Shown here piece after piece: positions 48,417 to 56,317 of a stretch of 64,000 bases of DNA. The stretch spans positions 930,001 through 994,000 of the forward strand of contig NZ_JADPQH010000001.1 in assembly GCF_019173455.1 (NCBI RefSeq), written 5' to 3'. Position numbers and translations under genes: made by a program. How positions within the stretch are numbered: the stretch's first letter is position 1; the number at the start of each line of letters is the position of its first letter. Source of the stretch: Nesterenkonia sp. Act20. Lineage in GTDB: Bacteria > Actinomycetota > Actinomycetes > Actinomycetales > Micrococcaceae. The notes under the pieces were generated by a model that was not told where the DNA came from, did no database searches, and saw only the letters and a program-made list of their open reading frames with translations.

Positions 48417-49970
48417 CTAATCGAAGAGACGGATCGGGTTCACAATGTCCGCGTAGATCAGCAGCACGCCCATGGCCAGCATCATCACGGCCACGACGTA
48501 GGTCAGCGGCAGCAGCTTGGAGATGTCGAACGGCCCCGGATCCGGGCGCCCGAGCAGCTTGGCAAGCCGACGGCGCAGGCTCTCATAGAGGGCCCCGGCC
48601 ACATGACCGCCGTCCAGCGGGAGCAGCGGGATGAGGTTGAAGACCATGAGCGCCACGTTCACCCCGGCCACCAGGGACAGCAGCGAGGCGAAGCGGGACT
48701 CCAGCGGGATCTCCTCCTGGACCGAGAGCTCGCCGGCGATCCTGCCCACACCCACCACCGAGAGCGGCCCGTCGGGGTCCCGCTCGGCGGAGGTGAAGGT
48801 GGACACGGCCACGTCATACAGACGCACCGGCAGGTTCGCGACGACGCCGGCCACCGCCTTGGACTGTTCCCACACCACCGGGCCGGCCTCCCAGAACGGC
48901 TGCTGGACCATCTCCTGCTGGGCGCCCATACCGATGAAGCCCACCGGTTCGGTGATGAGTGCGCCGTCGTCGTCGCGCTGGGCTCGTCCCAGACCATCGC
49001 TGATCGGACGTTCGGTGAGGATCGGGGTCAGCGTGGTGCTGCGCTCCTCACCGGAGCGCAGGTAGGTGACGCTGCTGGACTCCCCTGCGGACTCACGGAT
49101 CAGTCCGGTGAGCTCATCCCACTCATCCACCGGCTGCCCGTCGAAGGCGAGGATCTCATCGCCGGGTCGCAGGCCTGCCTCATAGGCGGGCCCGGCTGGA
49201 TCGTCGGGACCGCATTCGCTCTGCGCCGCCTCGGCGGCGTCGGTCTCATCTGCGGAGACCACGCACTCGAAGACCTCGTTCACCGTGGTGTTGGGCTGCG
49301 CGGTGCCGTGCACGGAGACGATCCCGGCGGTCAATGCCAGCGCGATGAGCGCGTTCATCGCCGGCCCGCCGAGCATGATGATGATTCGCTTCCAGGTCGG
49401 CAGCTTGTAGAACATGCGCTGCTCGTCCCCGGGCTGAAGGTCCTCGGCGGCGACCTCACGGGCGTCGGCGGACATCTGCTGGAAGAGCCCGGTGGACTGG
49501 GAGCGGACCGTCTTGGTCGTGGTGGCCCCTGCCGCGTTCCCGGCAGGGGCCTCCCCCGCGTTCTCCGCAGCGGAGGCAGGTGCGCCGTACTGCGCGCCGA
49601 CCTCGCTGAGATAGGGGTCCCGCGGAGCAGAGTCGGCAGAGTCGGCAGCACCAGAGGTCTCTGCCGCAGCCTTCTCGGCTGTCTCCGACTCCTTCTGGTC
49701 TGCCGGGTGATTCACCGTCCCCGTCTCATCCGGGGGCGGGTACATCCCGATCATCGCGACATAGCCGCCCAGCGGAATGGCCTTGACCCCGTACTGGGTC
49801 TCACCGCGCTTCCGTGAGAACAGGGTCGGGCCGAAGCCGATCATGTACTGGGTCACCCGGACGCCGAAGAGCTTCGCCGGCAGCAGATGCCCGACCTCAT
49901 GCAGGGCAATAGAGAGCGCGATGCCCAGCGCGACCAGCAGGACCCCCAGGATCATCAGCAGCGCGATCAT
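48417..49970 (-). CDS. Site-2 (RIP) metalloprotease
   Basis: 517 aa. Zinc-protease motif HEVGH (His24, Glu25, His28) in the first membrane helix, a PDZ domain in the middle (GLRPGDEILAFDGQPVDEWDEL), and LIPLLPLDGGHVAGALYE in the third helix region, where Asp completes the site. A Glu/Ala-rich insertion (about 80-170) is larger than usual. Cleaves membrane-bound anti-sigma factors or similar. Start overlaps the dxr stop by 4 bp. Confidence 0.94.
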   Translation of the reverse strand: MIALLMILGVLLVALGIALSIALHEVGHLLPAKLFGVRVTQYMIGFGPTLFSRKRGETQYGVKAIPLGGYVAMIGMYPPPDETGTVNHPADQKESETAEKAAAETSGAADSADSAPRDPYLSEVGAQYGAPASAAENAGEAPAGNAAGATTTKTVRSQSTGLFQQMSADAREVAAEDLQPGDEQRMFYKLPTWKRIIIMLGGPAMNALIALALTAGIVSVHGTAQPNTTVNEVFECVVSADETDAAEAAQSECGPDDPAGPAYEAGLRPGDEILAFDGQPVDEWDELTGLIRESAGESSSVTYLRSGEERSTTLTPILTERPISDGLGRAQRDDDGALITEPVGFIGMGAQQEMVQQPFWEAGPVVWEQSKAVAGVVANLPVRLYDVAVSTFTSAERDPDGPLSVVGVGRIAGELSVQEEIPLESRFASLLSLVAGVNVALMVFNLIPLLPLDGGHVAGALYESLRRRLAKLLGRPDPGPFDISKLLPLTYVVAVMMLAMGVLLIYADIVNPIRLFD

Positions 49971-51217
49971 GCGCGCGCCTGCACGGTCGCAGCACTGATC
50001 AGCGCATCGGCCTCACGTCGAGCCCAGATCTCAGCCTCGAGGACCTCCGCGAGGGTGAGCGTGCCGGTGGAGGGTGTGTAGCGCTCCAGGGTGGCCTCCA
50101 CAGTGGAGACGATCCCGGGGAAGCTGAGCCGACCCTCGTGAAATGCCTCCACCGCCTGCTCATTGGCGGCGTTATAGACCGCCATATGCGTGTCCGAGGC
50201 GGCGCAGGCCTGTTTGGCCAGGGCGACGGCGGGGAACGCACGATGATCCAGCGGCTCGAAGTCCCATTGCATGGCCTGGGTCCAATCGATCGGCGCGTCC
50301 ACCTCGGAGAGCCGCTCCGGCCAGGACAGGCCGAGCGCGATCGGGATCAACATCCGCGGCCTCCCGGCCTGGGCGATGGTGGAGCCGTCGCAGAACTGGA
50401 CCATCGAGTGGATCCACTGCTGCGGGTGGACCACGGTCTCGATCTCCTCCAGACCAATGTCGAAGAGCAGGTGCGCCTCGATCACCTCGAGCGCCTTGTT
50501 GACCATGGTCGCCGAGTTGGTGGTCACCACGCGGCCCATCGAATAATTGGGATGCTTGAGCGCCTGAGCGGGGGTCACGTCCGCGAGCGCCGCGGGATCC
50601 CAGCCGCGGAAGGGTCCACCCGAGGCGGTGACGATCAGCTGGGACACCTCGGAGGCGCCGCTCAGCGCCGCGGCTCCTGATGCTGGCAGTGAGCAGAGGC
50701 CCCGCTCGTGGCGTCCCGAGCTCAGGGCCTGGGCCAACGCAGAATGTTCCGAGTCCACCGGGATGATCTGGCCCGGTCGCTGCACCGCCTGTGCCACCAG
50801 CGCACCGCCGACCACCAGGGATTCCTTGTTCGCCAGGGCGAGGGTGGCACCCGAGTTCAGAGCCGCCAGGGTGGGCTGCAGGCCGATGGAACCGGTCATG
50901 CCGTTGAGCACGACGTCGGCCCCGGACTCCGCAGCGATCTGCACCGCCGCCTCGTCTCCGGTGAGGATCTCGGTCTTCTGCGCACCCTCGGTGGTCCGCA
51001 GCGCGGCTTCGAGCTCACCGGCCGCCCCGGCGTCGGCGATCCCGGCGATGCGAGAGCCGGTGGCGCGGACCTGGTCGGCCAGCAGTGCAGCATTCGTCCC
51101 GGCCGCGAGCGCGACGACCTCGAAGCGGTCAGGGTGGGCGGCAATGACCTCAAGGGCCTGGGTTCCTATGGAACCGGTGGAACCGAGGATCGCCACGCGG
51201 CGCTTGGGGGAAGCCAT
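49967..51217 (-). CDS. dxr: 1-deoxy-D-xylulose 5-phosphate reductoisomerase
   Basis: 416 aa from the ATG at 51217 (the open frame to 51481 reads through a neighbouring gene). NADPH fold RRVAILGSTGSIGTQAL, then NKESLVVGGALV, PVDSEHSALAQ and SMGRVVTTNSATMVNKALEVIEAHLLF. Catalyses the committed step of the MEP pathway. Part of the dxr-RIP-ispG order usual in actinobacteria. Confidence 0.97.
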   Translation of the reverse strand: MASPKRRVAILGSTGSIGTQALEVIAAHPDRFEVVALAAGTNAALLADQVRATGSRIAGIADAGAAGELEAALRTTEGAQKTEILTGDEAAVQIAAESGADVVLNGMTGSIGLQPTLAALNSGATLALANKESLVVGGALVAQAVQRPGQIIPVDSEHSALAQALSSGRHERGLCSLPASGAAALSGASEVSQLIVTASGGPFRGWDPAALADVTPAQALKHPNYSMGRVVTTNSATMVNKALEVIEAHLLFDIGLEEIETVVHPQQWIHSMVQFCDGSTIAQAGRPRMLIPIALGLSWPERLSEVDAPIDWTQAMQWDFEPLDHRAFPAVALAKQACAASDTHMAVYNAANEQAVEAFHEGRLSFPGIVSTVEATLERYTPSTGTLTLAEVLEAEIWARREADALISAATVQARA

Positions 51218-51374
51218 TCCTCCATTATGGCGCACCAGGTCACCCGCGAAGCATGGGGCGCGAGCCGGTGCGCACTGTGGCGCACCAGCTCGCCCGTGAT
51301 GTGAGCGCACAGTAGTCTGGGGGCACACCAGATGCAGACCCACGCGGCCACAAGCCGATGAAGGAGCCTCACCG

Positions 51375-51842
51375 ATGATCACGCTGCGCAAAGTGGAGAC
51401 CGAGGATCTGGAACAGTTCTTCATCTTCCAGCAGGACGCCGACGCCGCCCATATGGCCGCCTTCGCCTCCACCAATCCCAAGGACCGCAGCGTGTTCGAC
51501 CATCATTGGGGTGAGCTGCTGAACTCCGATGACACCGTCGTGCGCACGATCGACCGTGACGGTCAGCCGGTGGGCTCCATCGCCGCCTTCGAGGATGAGT
51601 CCAGTCGGGAGATCACCTTCTGGATCGAGAAGCGCTTCTGGGGGCAGGGCATCACCACTGAGGCCGTGGAGAAGTTCCTCACCGAGTTCCCTGAGCGCCC
51701 CGTCACCGCGCGGGTCGTGGTGGACAATCTGGGCACGCTGAAGATCCTCGAGTCCCTCGGCTTCTCCGAGGTCGGCGAAGAGTCGAGCTTCTCCAATGTG
51801 CGCGCGAAGGTCGTGCAGGAGAAGATCCTGCAGCTGAGCTGA
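51375..51842 (+). CDS. GNAT family N-acetyltransferase (small, RimJ-like)
   Basis: 155 aa. ITLRKVETEDLEQFF start, then the acetyl-CoA segment WIEKRFWGQGITTEAVEKFL and ARVVVDNLGTLKILESLGF, the pattern of RimJ/RimL-type acetyltransferases. Substrate unknown. Divergent from dxr over about 157 bp that contains four GCGCAC motifs. Confidence 0.85.
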   Translation: MITLRKVETEDLEQFFIFQQDADAAHMAAFASTNPKDRSVFDHHWGELLNSDDTVVRTIDRDGQPVGSIAAFEDESSREITFWIEKRFWGQGITTEAVEKFLTEFPERPVTARVVVDNLGTLKILESLGFSEVGEESSFSNVRAKVVQEKILQLS

Positions 51843-51954
51843 GCGGACCCACACGTCCCCGGTGCGCAGCCGCCTCCTCCTCTGGCGCGTCCGTGTTTCA
51901 AGCCGACCGTTTCATGCCGACAGGGCAGCAGTTGTCGAAGAGTGACACCTGGTC

Positions 51955-52001
51955 TTGACGAGGCTGAACTGGAGTCTACTATTTGGTTAGTGCGTCTAAC
52001 C
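51955..52001 (+). promoter_or_regulatory. Promoter and palindrome before the LuxR-family gene
   Basis: TTGACG (51955-51960), 16 bp, TACTAT (51977-51982), followed at the likely transcription start by GGTTAG-5 bp-CTAACC (51985-52001). A GGAGG ribosome site lies at about 52017, before the ATG at 52033. The palindrome is a candidate autoregulatory site. Confidence 0.6.
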
Positions 52002-52032
52002 GTGGCCCACTGAAACGGAGGGGTTCACGACG

Positions 52033-54735
52033 ATGCAAGTCGAGGGTCCTCACGGCGTCATCGGTCGAGATGCTCAGCGCGCCAAGATCCTCAGCGCCAT
52101 CTACAGCGCCCGCGCTGGACGCAGCACCATCTGCTTCCTCGAGGGCACGATCGGCTCGGGCAAGACCGCACTGGCCGGAGAAGCCCGCGCCCGAGCGGCC
52201 TCGGCGGGCCTCACCGTGGTCTCCTTCGCCGATGTCGAGTCCGGTGAGGATGTGTGCGAGGCGCTGCGACGCCACGGCTCGGGCCCGTACTGCCTGGTGG
52301 CTGAGGATTTTCACCTCGCCGGCCCAGAGGTCCACGCCGGGTTGGTCAAGCTGCTGGAGGCGGGCGCCTTCGACCCCGAAGCGACATGCACCGTGCTGCT
52401 GCTGATGACCGTCTCCCCCACGGTGGACCCCCTCGCACGGCGGTTCGCCCGAGCCGCGGCCCGCACCGGTACCCGCATCACCCTGCGGGGCATCACCCGC
52501 GCTGAGATGGCCAAGCTGCTCCAGGTCCACGGCCACCGGCTCAGTGAGGAGATGCTCAGCCGCATCCACAGCCGCTCAGCCGGCAACCCCGGCATCGCGG
52601 TGAGTCTGGCAGCCACGTGCCGCACAGCGGATGAGGTCTCCACCTCTGATATCCCCACGTCTTTTCTGCGATCGGACGTGGAACATCTGACTCCTCCCCT
52701 GCGAACATTCCTGGAGGTCCTCGCGCTCGACGGCCGCCACGCGCGTGCAGAAGAGCTCGCGGACGTCGCGGCTCAGACCCTGCGTTCCTTCGCCCCGGAG
52801 GAGGACCAGGCGTTGCAGACGGACTCTCTGCTGGACGCACTCAGTCCGATCCTCACCGGCAATGGACGCGAGGTCCAGCTCGCCGATCAGACCTGGAGTG
52901 AGGCCGCCCAGGCATTGATCACTCCAGCACGCCTGCACCTGATCCACCTGCTGCTGGCCCAACGCACGACTGGACTCGCGCGGGCCAGGCACCTTGCCGC
53001 AGCCACACCAGGCAGGGACCCGGGGCTGGCCCAGGAGCTCGAGTCCCAGGGCGCCACCGCGTTGCAGGACGGCGACTACTCGGGAAGCGCCGAGTACCTC
53101 GCACTCGCCATGCGCGTCAGCCGGGGAGAGGACCGACGCAGACTGCTGATCTCCGCGGGCCTGACCATGGGTCTCGCCGAGAGCCCGCCGGGCGTCATCG
53201 AGCTGTTCGCGGAGATCGACGTGCTCGGGGACGTCCCGCTCGCAGCCTTCCTGCGAGCCGGCATGGCCTTCTTCACCGGGCATCTCGACGAGGCACGCAG
53301 CCTGTTGCTCGCCCAGCTGCGCAGTCCGCGCGAGGAGGAGCTCCTCGAGGACATCGTTCGCTGGCGGATGCTGATCCTGCTGTGCAGCGTGGAGATCGCC
53401 GCCGCCAATGAACAGGCGGCGCAGGCTGCTGTGGCTCAGGCCCGTGAACTCGGCATCGTGCCGAACAGCCCGATCGACCAGGTCATGGCTCGGGTGATGG
53501 TCATGCACGAGGTCTACGCCCTGTGGAACACCGGTGCGATCGAGGAGGCCATCAGCTGCCTGGACGTCTTTCTGATCGAGGCCGCCGACACGGCAGAACA
53601 CACCGACGCGCTCTACTTCCGCGGGCGGGTGCACTTCTATGCGGGCCATACTGCCGCTGCGCTGGATGACCTGGAACGCGCGGAGGAGGGCCGGCACCAG
53701 AAGGTGGTGCCGGCGGCAGCGCAGCGTGGCATGGCGGAACAGGCGGTGATGGAGTTCCATCTCGGACGCTGGTCGGATGCGATTCTGCGCGCTGAACGGG
53801 TGATCGCCATGGCGGGGACCACGCGGGACTGGCGCGGTCTGGCGAGTTCACATGCGGTGCTGGCGATGGTCGCCGTCGCGCATGCCGATGAGACCGCCGC
53901 GGCCGAGCATGTGGACTGGCTGACCCATCACGTCACGACGTCCAGCGCACTGCCGCTCTACAACGTGATGACGGCGCTGGCATGGACGGCCCGGATGTCG
54001 GGCGACCACGAGCGTGCGCTCGCTGTGATCGCCGACTTCCGCCGCACCAGGCTCTACGCGTGGGCGGACTCGGTTGGCCTCATCGGTTGGCGCGCGCTGG
54101 AGATCGGTGCACTGGTGGACCTGGAGAACCCCGGACGGGCACGTCTGGCAGAGGCTGAACGCCTGTTGAAACACTTCACCCAGAAGGTGGCGCAGCGGCC
54201 GGGGCTGCCGCTGCCCTACGGCCATCCGCTTGCGCTGCAGGCCAAGCTCGCCGCGAAGCGAGGGGACCTGGATTCTGCGGTGCAGGATTATCGGGCGTCG
54301 ATCTGGCTGGCCGCGGAGTTCCCACACATCCGCGCACGGCTGCATCATGCGCTCGGCGTGGTGCACCGTCAGCGCGGTGAGCACGCGGAGGCCGAGGAGC
54401 AGCTCGAGGCCGCACGCGACATCTTCGCGCAGCTGGGGGCCGCGCCGGAGCTCAGTGACGTGAAGAGCAGGCTCCTCTCCGTGGCGGGCCGCTACGCCTC
54501 CCTGACACCGCGCGAGCGAGACATGGCCTATCTGATCTCCCAGGGACGGACCAACCGGGAGATCGCGGAGAACCTCTTCGTCTCGATCAAGACAGTGGAG
54601 TACCACGTGTCCAATCTCCTGCCCAAGCTCGGCATCTCCTCTCGCCGGGAGCTCTGGACCTCCGCCGCCGTGGCGTCGCAGCGGATCAGCCCGCCGGACC
54701 AGGTCCCAGGGTTCTCACCCGGGATCCACGTCTGA
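52033..54735 (+). CDS. LuxR-family ATPase regulator (MalT/LAL type)
   Basis: 900 aa. N-terminal STAND-like ATPase with Walker A EGTIGSGKTALAGEA (about 37-51), a long helical TPR-like middle, and a C-terminal LuxR DNA-binding domain LTPRERDMAYLISQGRTNREIAENLFVSIKTVEYHVSNLLPKLG (about 824-868). Large activators of this type switch on operons after binding a signal. It lies next to the GH18/GT2 genes (convergent), so it may control them; that is inference. Confidence 0.93.
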   Translation: MQVEGPHGVIGRDAQRAKILSAIYSARAGRSTICFLEGTIGSGKTALAGEARARAASAGLTVVSFADVESGEDVCEALRRHGSGPYCLVAEDFHLAGPEVHAGLVKLLEAGAFDPEATCTVLLLMTVSPTVDPLARRFARAAARTGTRITLRGITRAEMAKLLQVHGHRLSEEMLSRIHSRSAGNPGIAVSLAATCRTADEVSTSDIPTSFLRSDVEHLTPPLRTFLEVLALDGRHARAEELADVAAQTLRSFAPEEDQALQTDSLLDALSPILTGNGREVQLADQTWSEAAQALITPARLHLIHLLLAQRTTGLARARHLAAATPGRDPGLAQELESQGATALQDGDYSGSAEYLALAMRVSRGEDRRRLLISAGLTMGLAESPPGVIELFAEIDVLGDVPLAAFLRAGMAFFTGHLDEARSLLLAQLRSPREEELLEDIVRWRMLILLCSVEIAAANEQAAQAAVAQARELGIVPNSPIDQVMARVMVMHEVYALWNTGAIEEAISCLDVFLIEAADTAEHTDALYFRGRVHFYAGHTAAALDDLERAEEGRHQKVVPAAAQRGMAEQAVMEFHLGRWSDAILRAERVIAMAGTTRDWRGLASSHAVLAMVAVAHADETAAAEHVDWLTHHVTTSSALPLYNVMTALAWTARMSGDHERALAVIADFRRTRLYAWADSVGLIGWRALEIGALVDLENPGRARLAEAERLLKHFTQKVAQRPGLPLPYGHPLALQAKLAAKRGDLDSAVQDYRASIWLAAEFPHIRARLHHALGVVHRQRGEHAEAEEQLEAARDIFAQLGAAPELSDVKSRLLSVAGRYASLTPRERDMAYLISQGRTNREIAENLFVSIKTVEYHVSNLLPKLGISSRRELWTSAAVASQRISPPDQVPGFSPGIHV

Positions 54736-54760
54736 CCGGCGGCCTGACCGGCACGCCCCA

Positions 54761-56317
54761 TCAGGACTCCTCGGCGATGTCGGCCTCGACCTCCTCGGCG
54801 GTCAGCGGCACCCAGGGCGAGCTGTCCGGGTCGGCTACAGACGCGTCCGGGCTGTCGCCCTCGGTCCACCACTTCGCCTCATAGGGCGTGCCCTCGGAGA
54901 GCACCCTGTCCCCCTTGTCATAGGAGGCATTGCCCTTCCACTCCGGGTAGGTTCCCTTCTCGACGGTGAAGACCGGGGCGGGCGTCTCGCCGGGAAGGAC
55001 CGGACCGATCAGCGCCCAGGGGGTGTCCCACTCCTCGAGCACCGGATTGTCCGGCAGCTCTCCTCGGGTCCACCATTTCGCCTCATAGACATTGCGGTGC
55101 CAGACGATCTTGGTGCCCTCGAGGTAGGAGGCTTCCTTGTTCCAGATGGGATAGGGGCTTGTCTCTGGATCATCCTCGGCCGGCGCGGCAGCGGTCGGGT
55201 CCGGCTCGGTGGATGCGTCGGCAGCCTCGGCGGCGTGGCCGGTGTACCCCTTGCTGAGCACCTCGGCGAAGCGCTTCTCACCCTGGTCGACGCCGCTGCA
55301 GGCATCCGATACTCGAGTGATGTCTGGGTAGTTCGACCCGCAGGTCGCATCGCGGTTCAGTGACCACGTCGACATCCGGCCCACACCGTTCTCCACGGCG
55401 AAGTCGTGGAGTCGCTCGGCGTCGTCCAGATCGAAGATCTCACCGGGCACGTCGTTCTGTCCGATCATCGGGGTGGCGCCCAGCTTCCCCCACAGGGCGG
55501 AGTCGCTGAGCGGGATGCCCGCCTGGTCATAGAGGATGCCCAGCTGGCGGTGCGTGGCGCGCATGGCCGCCGCGGAGGCGTCGAACATGCTCCGCGACTC
55601 CCGGGCCTCTCCGTAGTTCATGGTCATCAGGTTCACCCCGGCGAGATCTGTGCCGGAGTCCAACATGCCGCTGACCACGTCACGACCCTCGGCGGTCAGA
55701 CCGCTGGGGATGACGGGGAGCGTGAGCCAGACCGCCAGCGGCTTGCCCTCGGCACGCCGTTCGGCCTGCAGCGAGGCCACGGCCTCGGCCCGCAGGGCGT
55801 TGCTCTTGGCGTCCGTGAGCGCAGGCCCCTCGATGTCCAGGTCGATGGTGTCGAGGTCATAGCGCTCGATCACCTGGCGGTAGGCATCGGCAAGCTCCTC
55901 GGGGGAATCACAGACCGTGGCGAGCTCATCGTTGATGGCGCCTCCGAAGGAGACGACGACCCCGGCCCCCTGTTCGCGGAGCCGTTCGACGCGGCGGTCG
56001 AGGTCCAGCTCCTGACCTGCTTCATCCAGGCCGTAATAGGTCCCCCAGCTCGGCGTGCAGGTCCCATCCTTGTCCGCCACGATGAAAGACAGCACGACGT
56101 CGGAGGTGTTGCCCTCCGCATCCGGTGACCCCTCTTCGAAGGCGTAGCTCGGCGTGGCGGTCACGTCCACATAGCCCGCGAACCAGCGCGGCGCCGATTC
56201 CTGCGAAGCCCCAGCCTCATACATGCGGACTCCTACGACGCCGGCCACCGCAGTGGCCAGAAGAATGACGACGGCGAGAATGACTCGCCAGGGGGACAGA
56301 CGTGCCGTGGCGCTCAT
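54761..56317 (-). CDS. GH18-family hydrolase with two C-terminal chitin-binding-like repeats
   Basis: 518 aa. An N-terminal membrane anchor or signal (about 11-30), a GH18 barrel with the catalytic DxxDxDxE motif DTIDLDIE (156-163, acid Glu163), and two C-terminal CBM5/12-like units (about 395-515) of the form YPxWxxxxxYxxGxxVxxxxxxYEAKWWTxG. It should cut a chitin-like or N-acetylglucosamine polymer at the cell surface. Start overlaps the GT2 synthase stop by 4 bp, so the two are made together. Confidence 0.88.
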   Translation of the reverse strand: MSATARLSPWRVILAVVILLATAVAGVVGVRMYEAGASQESAPRWFAGYVDVTATPSYAFEEGSPDAEGNTSDVVLSFIVADKDGTCTPSWGTYYGLDEAGQELDLDRRVERLREQGAGVVVSFGGAINDELATVCDSPEELADAYRQVIERYDLDTIDLDIEGPALTDAKSNALRAEAVASLQAERRAEGKPLAVWLTLPVIPSGLTAEGRDVVSGMLDSGTDLAGVNLMTMNYGEARESRSMFDASAAAMRATHRQLGILYDQAGIPLSDSALWGKLGATPMIGQNDVPGEIFDLDDAERLHDFAVENGVGRMSTWSLNRDATCGSNYPDITRVSDACSGVDQGEKRFAEVLSKGYTGHAAEAADASTEPDPTAAAPAEDDPETSPYPIWNKEASYLEGTKIVWHRNVYEAKWWTRGELPDNPVLEEWDTPWALIGPVLPGETPAPVFTVEKGTYPEWKGNASYDKGDRVLSEGTPYEAKWWTEGDSPDASVADPDSSPWVPLTAEEVEADIAEES

